Shown: positions 26,631-37,585, numbered from the stretch's first letter. The stretch is 64,000 bases of DNA from Liquorilactobacillus aquaticus DSM 21051 (GCF_001436755.1 NZ_AYZD01000015.1:1-64000), one strand, 5' to 3'. Program-made: numbers and translations. The notes: generated by a model from the sequence alone, not told the origin.

Positions 26631-26662
26631 AAATCGTATTAACCTAAGGAGGTCAATCCAGT

Positions 26663-27277
26663 GTGAACCCTACTATTATCACAATGTTAGTGATTGCCTA
26701 TTTGCTAGGCTCAATTCCATCTGGTGTTTGGATCGGTAAGCTCTTTTACAAAGTAGATATTCGTGAATTTGGCAGTGGAAACACCGGCACAACGAATACC
26801 TTCCGTGTACTCGGGAAAAAAGCCGGCTTTATCGTTCTGCTAATGGATATGTTAAAGGGGACAATTGCCGCTTGTCAACCTTATATTTTTGACATCCATA
26901 TCAATGTACTTCTGATTGGGTGCGCAGCCGTTATTGGGCATGTATTCCCAATCTTTGCTCATTTCAGAGGTGGAAAAGCCGTGGCAACCAGCGCAGGCAT
27001 CTTACTCGCTTATAGTCCGCTTTTCTTTGTTGTCGCATGGATCATTTTCTTAACTTCACTTTATCTTTCCAGCATGGTAAGTGTTGCTAGTATGGTCGGT
27101 ATGACTCTGATCACACTCTTATCGCTCTATTTTCACGATCCTGTTTTGACAATCATTGCGCTTATTTTGACAATTTTTGTCTTCTTCCGACATAAAGGAA
27201 ACTTAGATCGTATCCGAAAGGGCACTGAAAACTTAGTTCCTTTTGGACTCGTTTACGCAAGAAAAAAACGAAAATAA
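26663..27277 (+). CDS. plsY: acyl-phosphate:glycerol-3-phosphate acyltransferase
   Basis: 204 residues, GTG start with a perfect aaggaggt site. Five membrane helices and the three PlsY motifs: [31 protein letters not shown] and [20 protein letters not shown]. It transfers an acyl group from acyl-phosphate to glycerol-3-phosphate, the first step of phospholipid synthesis, on the inner face of the membrane. Position next to parEC, divergently transcribed, is conserved in lactobacilli and streptococci. Confidence 0.95.
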   Translation: MNPTIITMLVIAYLLGSIPSGVWIGKLFYKVDIREFGSGNTGTTNTFRVLGKKAGFIVLLMDMLKGTIAACQPYIFDIHINVLLIGCAAVIGHVFPIFAHFRGGKAVATSAGILLAYSPLFFVVAWIIFLTSLYLSSMVSVASMVGMTLITLLSLYFHDPVLTIIALILTIFVFFRHKGNLDRIRKGTENLVPFGLVYARKKRK

Positions 27278-27295
27278 AAGAATAACGAGCATATA

Positions 27296-27337
27296 AAAAG
27301 CAGTGAAACGACAAATTCGTTCGCTGCTTTTTTATTT
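27296..27337 (+). terminator. terminator after plsY
   Basis: aaaaagcag ... ctgctttttt with an inner gaa/ttc pairing, followed by atttttg. Confidence 0.8.
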
Positions 27338-27410
27338 TTGAAACATCAATTACAGTGTTTATTCAGCCGCAACATTCTGAAAAAAGGCACCGAACTGATC
27401 CCCTGTTATT

Positions 27411-28832
27411 CTACAGAATATATTGACTAAGATCCTTGTTCTTGACGATGTTACCAATCTTCTGATCAACATAAGCTTCAGTAATTGTGATATCTCCCAT
27501 CTGCATATCTGGGCCTTCATAAAGCAGGTCCTCAAGCAGTTTCTCCAAAATGGTGTGCAGTCGTCGAGCACCAATATTTTCCGTTTCGTGATTTACTTGA
27601 AAAGCGATTTCAGAGATTCTTTGGATGGCTTCTATCGTAAACGTCACTTCAATGTTATCTGTCCCAATCAAAGCAATATACTGCTTAATAAGGGCATTGC
27701 TTGGTTCAGTCAAAATCTTAACAAAATCTTCAACCTTGAGATCATCTAATTCAACTCTAATTGGAAATCTCCCTTGCAACTCAGCTATCAGATCACTAGG
27801 CTTGCTTTCATGAAAAGCCCCAGAAGCAATGAAAAGAATATGATCTGTATCCAAAAGACCATATTTAGTTTGTATTTGAGAACCCTCGACAATTGGCAAA
27901 ATATCTCGTTGAACACCTTCACGTGAGACTTCACCACTGTTCTTTTGTGATTTAGAAGTAATCTTATCGATCTCGTCAATAAAAATGATACCTGTATTCT
28001 CAGCGCGTTTTAAAGCTAGGTCAGCTGTGTCAGCTTCATTGACTAATTTTGCAGACTCTTCACGAATCAATACTTCACGAGCTTCTGCCACAGTCATCGT
28101 TCTTTTAACCCGTTTCTTAGGTGTCAATGCACCCAAAGTATCATTGAGATCTATTCCCATCTGTCCTAACATGTTATTCTGATATTTTGTTTTTTGTGTT
28201 GGATCGTCAACCGTGACAGTAACTTCTTGATTTTCGAGCAAACCGCGATTCAACTGTTCGCTAACTGAAAGTCTCTCTTCACGAATTTTATCTGTAACTT
28301 CTTCCTCAACTGGTGCTTTATCGCCCAAATTAGGCATTTTCCCACTTTGCATGTCTTGAAGCATTTTCATAAAATTCTGCTGTTCATTATTCTTGCGCTG
28401 CTCTTTTCTCTTAGCTGGGACCAGCAGCTTTACTAGACGCTTATTTGCTCTTTGCGCAGCTTGTGACTTAACTTGTTCAAACTGCTCATCTTCTTCCATC
28501 TTGTATGCAACTTCTACAAGATCTCGGACCATCGACTCAACATCACGTCCAACATAACCAACTTCGGTAAACTTCGTCGCTTCAACTTTTATAAACGGAG
28601 CATCAACGATTTTGGCAAGTCTCCGTGCAATTTCAGTTTTCCCGACTCCGGTTGGCCCAATCATCAGAACATTTTTAGGTGTTATTTCTTCTTGCATCTC
28701 ACCGGAAAGTTGCATCCTTCTATAGCGGTTTCTTAATGCGACCGCAATCGCTTTTTTGGCTTTATCCTGTCCAATTACATAATTATCTAATTCTGAGACA
28801 ATTTTTTTTGGTGTTTTATCACTTGGATTCAT
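27411..28832 (-). CDS. hslU: ATP-dependent protease ATPase subunit HslU (ClpY)
   Basis: 473 residues, start with aaaggact 7 bases off. AAA+ unfoldase: the N-terminal box IVSELDNYVIGQDKAKKAIAVALRNRYRR, Walker A GPTGVGKTEIARRL, pore loop TEVGYVGRD, the variable I-domain (about 110-235), Walker B IIFIDEIDK, and the C-terminal NIGARRLHTILEKLLED ending in YIL, the tail that docks into HslV. It unfolds substrates for the HslV chamber. Last gene of the leftward xerC-hslV-hslU series; codY, which follows in Bacillus, is not here. Confidence 0.96.
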   Translation of the reverse strand: MNPSDKTPKKIVSELDNYVIGQDKAKKAIAVALRNRYRRMQLSGEMQEEITPKNVLMIGPTGVGKTEIARRLAKIVDAPFIKVEATKFTEVGYVGRDVESMVRDLVEVAYKMEEDEQFEQVKSQAAQRANKRLVKLLVPAKRKEQRKNNEQQNFMKMLQDMQSGKMPNLGDKAPVEEEVTDKIREERLSVSEQLNRGLLENQEVTVTVDDPTQKTKYQNNMLGQMGIDLNDTLGALTPKKRVKRTMTVAEAREVLIREESAKLVNEADTADLALKRAENTGIIFIDEIDKITSKSQKNSGEVSREGVQRDILPIVEGSQIQTKYGLLDTDHILFIASGAFHESKPSDLIAELQGRFPIRVELDDLKVEDFVKILTEPSNALIKQYIALIGTDNIEVTFTIEAIQRISEIAFQVNHETENIGARRLHTILEKLLEDLLYEGPDMQMGDITITEAYVDQKIGNIVKNKDLSQYIL

Positions 28833-28859
28833 TTAAAAAGTCCTTTCTAGTTTAGGAAT

Positions 28860-29405
28860 TTATAGCTCTTCAGCAATAACGTTGTGGTTTGTGAAAATAT
28901 CAATATCACCAGCAATATTAATAGCTGCCTTAGCGATCTCCACAGCGGACATTTCCTCAGCATGTGCCTTCATCGCCTTTGCGGCAGATAACGCATAATT
29001 TCCGCCTGAACCAATTGCTAAAATATCATCATCCGGTTCAATTACTTCACCACTACCTGAGACCATCAGAAGGTCTTTTTTGTCCATTACTATTAGTAAG
29101 GCTTCAAGTTTCTGTAAGGCTTGATCACTACGCCATTCTTGTGCGAGTTCGACCGCTGCACGTGGTAGATTGCCGCTGTACTCATTTAACTTTTTTTCAA
29201 AACGTTCTTCAAGATTAAATGCATCGGCAACGCTTCCTGCGAAACCAACAACAACTTGATCGTTATAAATCCGCCTTACTTTGCGCGCTGTTCCCTTCAT
29301 AATAACTTTTTCACCCATTGTAACCTGACCGTCACCAGCCATAGCCATGTGTCCATTATGACGAACTGCACATATTGTTGTTGCGTGAAATGATACTCCT
29401 GCCAT
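28860..29405 (-). CDS. hslV: ATP-dependent protease peptidase subunit HslV (ClpQ)
   Basis: 181 residues with gaaggagga ahead. Proteasome-type beta fold: [47 protein letters not shown] and [13 protein letters not shown]. The catalytic Thr of HslV is normally the second residue; here eight residues (MAGVSFHA) precede ATT. Similar short extensions exist in ClpQ of Bacillus, Listeria and Staphylococcus, so it must be trimmed or the mechanism adapted. Forms the peptidase double ring under HslU. Confidence 0.95.
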   Translation of the reverse strand: MAGVSFHATTICAVRHNGHMAMAGDGQVTMGEKVIMKGTARKVRRIYNDQVVVGFAGSVADAFNLEERFEKKLNEYSGNLPRAAVELAQEWRSDQALQKLEALLIVMDKKDLLMVSGSGEVIEPDDDILAIGSGGNYALSAAKAMKAHAEEMSAVEIAKAAINIAGDIDIFTNHNVIAEEL

Positions 29406-29471
29406 TATATATATCCTCCTTCAGTTCAATTATCTGATTGCGTTAACCAAGAATCAGATAATTGATTCCGC

Positions 29472-30371
29472 TTATGCACGCGGGAAAAACTTTCGATAAT
29501 CATTTTGTAAGTGCTCTTTAGTCACATGCGTATATATTTGAGTTGTTGATAAACTGCTGTGTCCCAATAACTCTTGAACTGCTCTTAAATCAGCCCCATT
29601 ACTCATCAGATGAGTCGCAAATGTATGCCGCAGCTCATGGGGATGAATTTCTGTTGTCAAACTGCTTCGCTTAACGATTTGCTTTAAGATGTAAGTGACT
29701 CCCGCTGCGGTCAATGGATCACCATAATGGTTAACAAAAACATAATCGTGCTCCTTATGAAATTTTTGAATAAGCGGTGTTCTAGTATTTTTAAAATATC
29801 GTTCAAGCGCTCGTTGACAATATTTGCCATAAGGTACGTAACGGTCTTTACCGCCTTTACCATGCAATAGCATTGCCCGAACTTCACTATCAATTGCATT
29901 TAGCTTCAACCCTGTGCACTCACTGACTCGCATTCCTGTCGCATAAAGCGTCTCCAGCAGAGCATTATCTCGAATACGCATCAGATCGTCGCCTTGCGTT
30001 GCATTAAAAAGTGCCTGCATCTCTTTTTCATAAAAAAAGCGTGGAAGCGCGCGCGGATGTCTTTTCAATTGAACATAAGAAAAAGGATTGTTATCTACAT
30101 GCCCATTCTTTTCTAAAAAATGATAAAACGAACGCAAACTCGAAATCATACGCGAGATCGTTGTGGTCTGATACTGCTTATCGTAAAGAAAGTTCATGTA
30201 GGCATGTACATCAAGCCTTTTAATTTCACCAAAGGATGTACTACCGCCACTTTCCTGTAGAAAATCACAAAACATTCGAATATCTTCAGAATATGCTTTT
30301 AGAGTCTCAATTGAGTACTGCCTCTCAATTACTAAATATTGCTTAAATTCTTTGATCCAATTTTGTTCCAT
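29472..30371 (-). CDS. xerC: tyrosine recombinase XerC
   Basis: 299 residues from ATG 30371, with ggagg 7 bases upstream (a TTG one codon earlier is possible). The N-terminal SAM-like core-binding domain (YLVIERQYSIETLKAYSEDI) is followed by the catalytic domain: Arg in ATGMRVSECTGLKL, Lys in GKGGKDRYVP, HELRHTFATHL, LLGHSSLSTTQIYTHV with the nucleophile Tyr. It resolves chromosome dimers at dif. Neighbours topA and hslV/hslU show the vertically inherited XerC/CodV, not a phage integrase. Confidence 0.94.
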   Translation of the reverse strand: MEQNWIKEFKQYLVIERQYSIETLKAYSEDIRMFCDFLQESGGSTSFGEIKRLDVHAYMNFLYDKQYQTTTISRMISSLRSFYHFLEKNGHVDNNPFSYVQLKRHPRALPRFFYEKEMQALFNATQGDDLMRIRDNALLETLYATGMRVSECTGLKLNAIDSEVRAMLLHGKGGKDRYVPYGKYCQRALERYFKNTRTPLIQKFHKEHDYVFVNHYGDPLTAAGVTYILKQIVKRSSLTTEIHPHELRHTFATHLMSNGADLRAVQELLGHSSLSTTQIYTHVTKEHLQNDYRKFFPRA

Positions 30372-30487
30372 CAAAAAACCTCCACCCTAATGCTTTAACT
30401 TTAGCATAAAAAATAGAGGTCAGTATACTATTAGCACCAATCTTAGAAAGAAATAAAAGATTTCCAGTCAGTTCTTTTTTACAACAT

Positions 30488-32587
30488 CTACTTTTGAATT
30501 TCTTCTTCGTAGTCGCAATTGCTGCACTTGACCTGTTTCCCTTTTTTGGTCTTTTTTTCAATTAGAAAATGGTTACATTTAGGACAAGCTCGCCCGACTG
30601 GTTTATCCCAAGAAACAAAGTCGCACTCTGGATACCTCGAACAACCATAAAAAATTCGATTCTTTTTTGATTTACGTTCAACTACTTCGCCTTGTCCACA
30701 TATCGGGCACGTAACGCCAATTTCTTTAGTGATTGGCTTAGTATTACGACAATCTGGGAAGCGGCTGCATGCATAGAATTTTCCGTACCGACCAAGTTTA
30801 ATAACCAAGGGAGCGCCGCAAATATCGCAATTAATCCCTGCTGGTTCATCCTTTATGCGCACTTTGGCCATCTTATCATCTGCGGCTGCAACTTCTTTTG
30901 AAAAAGGCTGATAAAAACTATCAACGACCTTGACCCACTTTTGTTTTCCTTCCTCAATTTCATCTAAATGATCTTCCAACTGTGCAGTGAAATCAACATT
31001 TAAGATATCAGGAAAACATTTTTCAATCATTTCATTGACAATTTCTCCCAGCTCAGTTGGTTCAAATTTTCGTGAAACAAGTTTAACATAATAACGTTTT
31101 TGGATAGTTGCCAGCGTTGGTGCGTATGTTGAGGGACGGCCAACACCATTTTCTTCCAGTGTTTTTATTAAAGATGCTTCACTATAGCGAGCAGGCGGCA
31201 AGGTAAAATGCTGATTGGGCTGATTCTTAACCATTGTCACTTCATCGTTTTCATTAAGGTCCGGCAATTCGTTATCTTTTCTTTTACTCTCAGCGTAAAC
31301 TTTCGTAAAACCCGGGAATTTCATTTTTGAACCCTTTGCACGATAAATAACTTCGTTCTGCACAATATCAACACCCATTGTGTCTAAGACAGCAGGTGTC
31401 ATCTGACTAGCTACAAAACGCGACCATATCAACGAGTAAAGTTTAAGCTGATCCTTATTTAAATAATCTTTTAAAGAATCCGGTGTCCGCAAAACAGATG
31501 ATGGTCGAATTGCTTCATGAGCATCCTGTGCTCCTTCAGGTAGCTTACCCTTGCGGGGCTTGACTGCTGCGTACTCATCCCCATATTTTTCATGGATAAA
31601 AGTTGCAGTTTCATGCTTAGCAAGAGAAGATATCCGCGTTGAATCAGTACGCATATAGGTAATTAGGCCTACTACTCCGCCTTTACCGATGTTGATACCT
31701 TCATAAAGCTGCTGTGCGACCATCATTGTCTTCTGCGTTCTAAAACGCAACGAGTTATTGGCAACCTGTTGCATTGTACTTGTTGTAAAAGGCAACGCTG
31801 GGAATCGCTTACGCTCCTTACGCTCAACACGTGTAATTTTGAAAGGTTTCTTTTGATCTAATTTCTGCATAATATTGACAACATCATCATTATTGTGCAG
31901 TGCAACCTTTTTACCTTTATATCCATAAAAGCTTGCATCAAACTTGGTTCTTCCGGCTTTAAATTGTGAATCGATTGTCCAATACTCCTCGGGCTTGAAT
32001 TCACGAATCTCTTTTTCACGCTTTATAATCAGATTCAAAGCGATCGACTGAACACGTCCTGCACTCAATCCTTTTTTTATTTTTGACCATAATAATGGAC
32101 TAATTGAGTATCCGACCAGACGATCCAAAATACGCCGTGCTTGCTGTGCATCAACAAGATTCATATCAATCGAACGCGGAGTCTTAAAGGCATTCTTTAC
32201 AGCATCCTTGGTTATCTCGTTAAAGACAACACGATTCTTATCGCTCGTATCCAGGCCTAATAAATACGACAAATGCCATGCGATAGCTTCTCCTTCACGA
32301 TCAGGATCGGCTGCAAGATAAACGCTGTCAGCTTTTTTGGCCTCTTTGCGCAACTCTTTTATAACATCACCTTTGCCACGAATGGAAATATAATGTGGTG
32401 CATAATTCTCCTCCACATCAACTCCCATAGTACTCTTAGGCAGATCACGAATATGGCCTAAGCTCGCCATTACCTTATAGCGCGAGCCTAAATATTTTTC
32501 AATTGTTTTTGCTTTTGAAGGGGATTCAACAATTACTAGTTTTTTCTTTGTTTTTCTCTTCGCTTTTTTTCTCTGGACTTTTGGCAT
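30488..32587 (-). CDS. topA: DNA topoisomerase I
   Basis: 699 residues, aaaggag start. Type IA enzyme: TOPRIM domain with [15 protein letters not shown] and [13 protein letters not shown], the active Tyr in [14 protein letters not shown], and a C-terminus of three zinc-ribbon repeats: [32 protein letters not shown] and [13 protein letters not shown]. It relaxes negative supercoils. It is preceded by a very basic N-terminus ([14 protein letters not shown]), an odd lysine-rich extension of about 15 residues. Lies between dprA and xerC on the same strand, as in most Lactobacillaceae. Confidence 0.96.
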   Translation of the reverse strand: MPKVQRKKAKRKTKKKLVIVESPSKAKTIEKYLGSRYKVMASLGHIRDLPKSTMGVDVEENYAPHYISIRGKGDVIKELRKEAKKADSVYLAADPDREGEAIAWHLSYLLGLDTSDKNRVVFNEITKDAVKNAFKTPRSIDMNLVDAQQARRILDRLVGYSISPLLWSKIKKGLSAGRVQSIALNLIIKREKEIREFKPEEYWTIDSQFKAGRTKFDASFYGYKGKKVALHNNDDVVNIMQKLDQKKPFKITRVERKERKRFPALPFTTSTMQQVANNSLRFRTQKTMMVAQQLYEGINIGKGGVVGLITYMRTDSTRISSLAKHETATFIHEKYGDEYAAVKPRKGKLPEGAQDAHEAIRPSSVLRTPDSLKDYLNKDQLKLYSLIWSRFVASQMTPAVLDTMGVDIVQNEVIYRAKGSKMKFPGFTKVYAESKRKDNELPDLNENDEVTMVKNQPNQHFTLPPARYSEASLIKTLEENGVGRPSTYAPTLATIQKRYYVKLVSRKFEPTELGEIVNEMIEKCFPDILNVDFTAQLEDHLDEIEEGKQKWVKVVDSFYQPFSKEVAAADDKMAKVRIKDEPAGINCDICGAPLVIKLGRYGKFYACSRFPDCRNTKPITKEIGVTCPICGQGEVVERKSKKNRIFYGCSRYPECDFVSWDKPVGRACPKCNHFLIEKKTKKGKQVKCSNCDYEEEIQK

Positions 32588-32661
32588 TTACCAAACTCCT
32601 TTATTCACTTTTTCAAATTGTAAAAATCGCTAATTATCTTAGAGCAAGTACTTAACATTTG

Positions 32662-33531
32662 TCAAGTATAATAAAATTCCTCTATAACCTGTTCTGCTCC
32701 CAAAACAGGTTTTGCGCCCGCCAACAGCAGTGCATTCGTTCCTGCTGACAAAGGAGCATTAATTGCCCCTGGCACGGCCAAAACGTTACGGTTTTCTTGA
32801 AGCGCAAGATTAGCAGTTATTAAACTGCCACTATGCTGCCGTGCTTCAACAACTAGCGTCGTACGGCATAACCCAGCAATGATTCTATTCCGTGCCGGAA
32901 AATGATACCGCCTAGGTGCTTGCCCCAAGCCATACTCGGTTATCAATAAATGACTGCTTCCAATTTTCCGCTGTAAAGCAGCATTAAACTTCGGGTAGGC
33001 TACATCAATCCCTGTACCAATAACAGCAACAGTTTTACCTTGACAACTCAGCGTCAGGCGGTGTGTAAGGCTGTCAACACCTTGTGCCAAACCACTCAGA
33101 GTTACAATACCAGAAGAAATGATTTCTGGCAATAATCGTTTTAAAACAGTCACAGCATATGAGCTGTTCTGACGTGCCCCCACAATCGCCAGCAATGTAT
33201 CGTAGCTGCACAAGGAAATATCTCCCTGGTAGAAAAGGACACTTGGTGGATCATAGATTTCCAAGAGCTGTTTGGGATACTTTTCATCAATAATAGTAAC
33301 TGCATTACTATAATACAAGTTTTGCGCAAGCTTTTTATGCAGACTGGTACTGGTAAAATCCCGCCAGAAAAGTTCTTTTTTTGCAGTTGGATAGCTCAGC
33401 AACTCGTCAAGCTTACTTTCATCAGGAAGCTGCAGATCATTTTTAGTTATCCATTGACAAATACGGCGGACATCTCTATTTCCAATATAGTTACACAAAT
33501 GCAGCGCGACAATAAATTCCTTAATCTTCAT
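32662..33531 (-). CDS. dprA: DNA-processing protein DprA
   Basis: 289 residues from ATG 33531 (MKIKEFIVALHLCNYIGNRD); the frame extends to 33555. Rossmann-like DprA core: VLFYQGDISL, LLAIVGARQNSSYAV, TLSGLAQGVDSLTHRL, GTGIDVAYP, LITEYGLGQAPRRYHFPARNRIIAGL, and NVLAVPGAI. DprA loads RecA on incoming single strands during transformation, and dprA is present in nearly all lactobacilli whether or not they are naturally competent. Upstream of topA and downstream of rnhB. Confidence 0.94.
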   Translation of the reverse strand: MKIKEFIVALHLCNYIGNRDVRRICQWITKNDLQLPDESKLDELLSYPTAKKELFWRDFTSTSLHKKLAQNLYYSNAVTIIDEKYPKQLLEIYDPPSVLFYQGDISLCSYDTLLAIVGARQNSSYAVTVLKRLLPEIISSGIVTLSGLAQGVDSLTHRLTLSCQGKTVAVIGTGIDVAYPKFNAALQRKIGSSHLLITEYGLGQAPRRYHFPARNRIIAGLCRTTLVVEARQHSGSLITANLALQENRNVLAVPGAINAPLSAGTNALLLAGAKPVLGAEQVIEEFYYT

Positions 33532-33591
33532 ATAAATTAACCCCATCCTATGCATATGTTAATTAGAAATACGCAAAAGGTTGAGATAGGC

Positions 33592-34365
33592 TTAATTTAG
33601 AAATTGTGACTTGATCGGTTCAAAGGTTTTACGATGAATAGGTGTTACCCCATAAGTCTCAAGTGCTTTAAGATGCTTAGCCGTTCCATACCCATTATTA
33701 TCCTTAAAATCATAAACTGGGTAAAGAGAATCATAATACTCCATCAAATGATCACGGCTGACCTTAGCGACAATACTTGCCGCGGCTACACTGATACTTC
33801 TTGCATCTGCTTTGATAAGTTTTAACTGCGGAATTTTCGTATCAATCTGCATCGCATCTATTATCAGCTGCTGTGGCCGAATCGTTAATGCTTCCACTGC
33901 CTCTTTCATAGCTGAGCGTGCTGCCTGATAGATATTTATCTCATCAATTAGGGCACTGTCGGCAAACCCGACCCCTACCGCAAGAGCTCTCTCCAATATT
34001 TTAACATAAAGATTCTCTCTTTTTTGAGCCGAGAGTTGTTTCGAATCATTTACTTCCAACAAATCAAAATTGTGTGGTAAAATAACCGCCGCTGCAATAA
34101 CTGGTCCTGCCAACGGTCCCCGCCCAGCTTCATCAATGCCAGCAACATAAGTTTGACCGTCATTCCAGAACTTTTTTTCAAAAGAAAAACGTTTCTCAAA
34201 TAAAATTTTCTTTTCTTCTGTCTTAGCCAAACGCTTTGAATAATTGTTTAACTGTGTTTGCACACCCTTGCGCGGATCCTTTCGCAGTCTTTTAACAAAG
34301 TCTTCATCCGGTTCCCGCTCTAAAATTTCCTTTATCATTGAAATTGTTAGTTTACTTGTCATCAT
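33592..34365 (-). CDS. rnhB: ribonuclease HII
   Basis: 257 residues from the first of two adjacent ATGs at 34365 (gagag 5 bases upstream); a GTG at 34371 is also possible. The catalytic domain starts after a 75-residue N-terminal extension typical of Firmicutes: YVAGIDEAGRGPLAGPV with Asp and Glu, LIIDAMQI, the GRG-like DSKQLSAQKR, and SIVAKVSRD with the last acidic residues (YDFKDNNGYGTAKH). It removes ribonucleotides and RNA primers from DNA. Between rbgA and dprA. Confidence 0.94.
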   Translation of the reverse strand: MMTSKLTISMIKEILEREPDEDFVKRLRKDPRKGVQTQLNNYSKRLAKTEEKKILFEKRFSFEKKFWNDGQTYVAGIDEAGRGPLAGPVIAAAVILPHNFDLLEVNDSKQLSAQKRENLYVKILERALAVGVGFADSALIDEINIYQAARSAMKEAVEALTIRPQQLIIDAMQIDTKIPQLKLIKADARSISVAAASIVAKVSRDHLMEYYDSLYPVYDFKDNNGYGTAKHLKALETYGVTPIHRKTFEPIKSQFLN

Positions 34366-34409
34366 TTTCACTCTCGCATATCGTATTCATCGCCTATCTA
34401 GGTGGATAG

Positions 34410-35258
34410 TCACTCAATCTTCTGTGGAATTTCATCCAATGTGTAATTTCCTAGCTTTCCCTTTCGGCATTCTAGGATAAGCCTTTCACTTGCACGATCA
34501 TAATCATCGCGAAAACCCATTTTCTGAGTAATTGCCAATAGAAGGTCAATCGTGGATCCTTCCATATCGCTCTCTTCAAGACGATAACGTTCCTGCAACT
34601 GCGCTGGGCCAGCCTTTAGAAAATGCTCGATCGCATACAGAGCAACGTCATCTTTCGCATACAGCGTGTCCTTGATTGCACCTGTTAAGGCAAGTTTTTT
34701 CCCTATGAGCGGATCTTCAAATTTTGGCCAGAGAATTCCAGGTGTGTCCAGCAAAACTAGATTTTTTCCAGCCTTCAACCATTGCTGCGCCTTAGTTACC
34801 CCAGGCTTATTGCCAACTTGGGCAACATTTTTCTTTACTAAATGATTCAAGAGTGTTGATTTGCCTACATTAGGAATCCCAATACACATCACACGTATTC
34901 TTTTATGGACAATTCCACGTTCTTTCTGTGTTGCTATTTTTTCGCTCAACACCTGCATAATCTTTCGCTCTATGCTCTTTAAGCTGTCTTTTAGGCTGTT
35001 AACTGCTAATGCTGGAACGCTATTCTCCTCATAGTAATTAACCCATTCTCTTGTTTTTACAGCATCAGCTAAATCCTTTTTTGTCAGAACAATGATACTG
35101 GGTTTATTTTGAAGAATCTCAGAAAGCTGTGGATTACGTGAAGATTCCGGGAGACGTGCATCAACTAATTCTAGAACAATATCAACTTTTTTAATATTTT
35201 CCTTAACTTGGCGTAGTGCCTTGGCCATGTGACCTGGAAACCACTGTATAACTGTCAT
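34410..35258 (-). CDS. ylqF: ribosome biogenesis GTPase YlqF/RbgA
   Basis: 282 residues; aggaggatgc precedes ATG. Circularly permuted GTPase: G4 (TKKD, about residue 58) comes before G1 (GIPNVGKSTLLNHL, about 127), G2 (PGVT) and G3 (DTPG). The N-terminus WFPGHMAKA is conserved, and the C-terminal ANTAR-like domain reads the 23S rRNA. It helps assemble the late 50S subunit with proteins such as L16. Adjacent to rnhB and the second lepB, an order kept from Bacillus. Confidence 0.95.
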   Translation of the reverse strand: MTVIQWFPGHMAKALRQVKENIKKVDIVLELVDARLPESSRNPQLSEILQNKPSIIVLTKKDLADAVKTREWVNYYEENSVPALAVNSLKDSLKSIERKIMQVLSEKIATQKERGIVHKRIRVMCIGIPNVGKSTLLNHLVKKNVAQVGNKPGVTKAQQWLKAGKNLVLLDTPGILWPKFEDPLIGKKLALTGAIKDTLYAKDDVALYAIEHFLKAGPAQLQERYRLEESDMEGSTIDLLLAITQKMGFRDDYDRASERLILECRKGKLGNYTLDEIPQKIE

Positions 35259-35272
35259 ATTTTTGCATCCTC

Positions 35273-35824
35273 CTAATTATTCTTTCCTACCCACTTAAAA
35301 TCTGCCAGCGGCCAATAAACAATGATAGCTTTCCCCGTTATCCAGCTAGCCTTGACCGTTCCAAAAGTTCGTGAGTCTTTACTTATTCTTCTGTTATCCC
35401 CTAAGACGAAATACTGTTTATATGGAACACGTTTCACCCCAGTTAATTCTTTTAGTGAAAAATCAGATGTGTATGTTTGATTTGGATTTTGTCTTATCAC
35501 TCTTTTAAGAAAATTTTCTCTTATATGCTGCCCATTTATATAAAGTTTATCATTGCGATAGGATAATTCATCTCCAGGCATACCAATTACCCTTTTAATA
35601 AAAGTACTACCATCTGGCATTTTAATAATGACCACGTCAAAACGCCGAATTCTGCCGAAATTTTGAACAAGAACCTTTTGTTTCGAATATAGAGTTGGCT
35701 CCATTGAATTACCATCGATCTCAAGCGGAACAATTAAAAATGATCTTACAAAAAGTGCACAAAAGGCAGCTAAGAAAACCAATGGTATCCAATAGCCCCA
35801 ATGAATACTTTTTAGTCTGCTCAT
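35273..35824 (-). CDS. lepB: signal peptidase I (second copy)
   Basis: 183 residues from ATG 35824 (ggaaggaga ahead); the frame could start at 35845, but the ribosome binding site lies inside that part. One membrane anchor (about 10-32), catalytic Ser40 in DGNSMEPTL, Lys77 in TFIKRVIGMPGD and GDNRRISKDSRTFG. It lies 14 bp before ylqF, as sip genes do in Bacillus and lactobacilli. Two signal peptidases in one window suggests a sizeable secretome. Confidence 0.93.
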   Translation of the reverse strand: MSRLKSIHWGYWIPLVFLAAFCALFVRSFLIVPLEIDGNSMEPTLYSKQKVLVQNFGRIRRFDVVIIKMPDGSTFIKRVIGMPGDELSYRNDKLYINGQHIRENFLKRVIRQNPNQTYTSDFSLKELTGVKRVPYKQYFVLGDNRRISKDSRTFGTVKASWITGKAIIVYWPLADFKWVGKNN

Positions 35825-36037
35825 TTTATTTTCTCCTTCCCTCAATAAGGCTTACGATCGTTAACAAGCCTAACAAACTCCACATTATACTGTAACAAAA
35901 AAAACGCTAATGGTCGATATGATCATCAGCATTCATAGTATTTGTTAACAATTCAATGGGTTTGAATACAATGGATAAACCAAAGGATCACTTTGAGTCC
36001 AGCAGAAATTATTCTAATTAAACTTCGAACTAGTAAC

Positions 36038-36073
36038 AAGCTGGTTATTATATGAGTATTTCAAAACCAGCTT
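36038..36073 (-). terminator. hairpin at the end of msrA
   Basis: aagctggtt and aaccagctt form a 9-bp perfect stem with an 18-base loop; the T-run on the minus strand is poor. Confidence 0.5.
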
Positions 36074-36912
36074 TAGTTTTTCTTTTTGATCCATCTTAAA
36101 CTACTTCGAATTTTACCTTTAAATTTTTGGAATGCTAAATATTGCTGCCGAGTTCTTTTTATACTTTTATATCTTTTGCGGTTCTTTTTATAGAATTGCT
36201 GATGATAATTTTCCGCTGGCCAGAACACTCCTGCGGTTTCAATTGTTGTAACAATCGGTCGTTTGTACTTACCGGACTCTACTAAACGCTTTTTTGATCT
36301 TTCTGCGATCTTTCGTTGCTCTGCGTTTCGAACAAAAATAATGGGACGATAATTATTGCCACGATCGGCAATTTGTCCGAATTCATCAGTCGGATCAGTC
36401 AGTTTCCAATAGAGCTCAACCAAATCTTCGTAACTCATAACTCTTGTATCAAAAATAATCTCAACTGCCTCGACATGCCCCGTATATCCGCCCAGCACCT
36501 GCTCGTATGTCGGATTATTAGTATGACCGCCTGTATATCCAGATAATACCGAAACAACACCTTTTTTAGTCTCAAACGGCTCGACCATACACCAAAAACA
36601 TCCGCCAGCAAACACCGCACGTTCTTGGTGCGGCAATTCGTCAGCAGAATGTTTAGCTATGTCAAAATGAACAGCAGCAGCTTGATTGCTAGTAATTTTC
36701 TCGTAAAAATCTGCAACGTCAGGGGTTAGATTATTTCGCGAAGCCAATGGTCTGAAATCAAATTCTAGTTTTCCAATCTGAGCACCAAAATCTTCCCCGT
36801 TTTCAAGACCATTCTTGGCTGCTATTAATAACGAACGTTCCCATTTTCGTGTCGCTGGGTTGAGTATTAGATTATAAATATCATTTAAGATCTCTTCATG
36901 CCTAGTTTTCAT
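36073..36912 (-). CDS. msrA: peptide-methionine (S)-S-oxide reductase MsrA
   Basis: 279 residues from ATG 36912 (GTG at 36918 is an alternative). The MsrA core starts at about residue 95: [16 protein letters not shown] with the catalytic Cys, [47 protein letters not shown], and ENYHQQF. The first 95 residues are a helical extension present in many lactobacillar MsrA proteins but absent from the classical 170-residue form; its role is unknown. It repairs the S form of oxidised methionine. The R-specific partner msrB is 5 kb away at 41126 on the other strand. Confidence 0.92.
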   Translation of the reverse strand: MKTRHEEILNDIYNLILNPATRKWERSLLIAAKNGLENGEDFGAQIGKLEFDFRPLASRNNLTPDVADFYEKITSNQAAAVHFDIAKHSADELPHQERAVFAGGCFWCMVEPFETKKGVVSVLSGYTGGHTNNPTYEQVLGGYTGHVEAVEIIFDTRVMSYEDLVELYWKLTDPTDEFGQIADRGNNYRPIIFVRNAEQRKIAERSKKRLVESGKYKRPIVTTIETAGVFWPAENYHQQFYKKNRKRYKSIKRTRQQYLAFQKFKGKIRSSLRWIKKKN

Positions 36913-37214
36913 TTTCACACCAGTCCTTACCGTGAAAAACGCGAACCTTGTTCTTAAACAAAAAGAGTTTTAGCGTAAATCATAACAACAGTTGTCCTTC
37001 TTAATTAAAAAATAAAAGCAAGTCAACCCTGCTTTAATGACTTTCAATAATAGAGTCAAATTCTTTGTGAGATGTTTCCTAGTCTCTCCTGAAATTAATT
37101 TTTTCTCTTTTGTAAACATCTACTTTTATTTTGCATTCACCGTAACTTCAAATTCAAGACTATTCAACCTTTGGAAATTTAGAGACAAACAATCCAGTAG
37201 ACTTTGTTATTTTA
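36913..37214. other. intergenic, no gene seen
   Basis: AT-rich DNA that may contain the decayed C-terminal part of the methyltransferase remnant that follows; no frame is convincing. Confidence 0.4.
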
Positions 37215-37483
37215 ATAGCCCCACCCTATTTTACTTTTTCCAAATTCAAAAAATCGATAAAAGCCTTCAATAATATTCTGCAGTTTTTTAGATGTATTCT
37301 CAAGCATTCCGCTTGAGAGGTCAGAAAAAATGATCGACCATGTTTTAGACCAATGTTTTTTATTTTTCAACCAAAAAGCTCCGTCGCCACACCCTAATTC
37401 CATTATTTTGCAGTTATCTTTAAAAACGTTTTGTTTGAAAAGTCAGCTACGGCAATTCTTGTTACTTGTACTGTATTGTTCAT
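37215..37483 (-). pseudogene. SAM-dependent methyltransferase, N-terminal remnant
   Basis: ATG 37483 starts MNNTVQVTRIAVADFSNKTF, then the sense moves to another frame as FKDNCKIMELGCGDGAFWLKNK and WSIIFSDLSSGMLENTSKKL. MELGCGDGAFW is the SAM-binding glycine loop (motif I) of class I methyltransferases. The acidic end of strand 2 (FSD) is also present. A frameshift lies near 37420-37430 and the last two thirds of the protein are missing. Confidence 0.6.
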
Positions 37484-37585
37484 GTATTTTAAGTCGAATA
37501 TCTAAATGCTAATTGTCCGGTAATGCTCGATTCGTCGACCACTTTTCGCTACATCCTGCTTTTTTAAACAGCAGAAACCTTTTGT

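Noticed and set aside
29472-30371. XerC as a phage or element integrase
   Set aside because: Its place between topA and hslV is the conserved chromosomal order; no att sites or phage genes are near.
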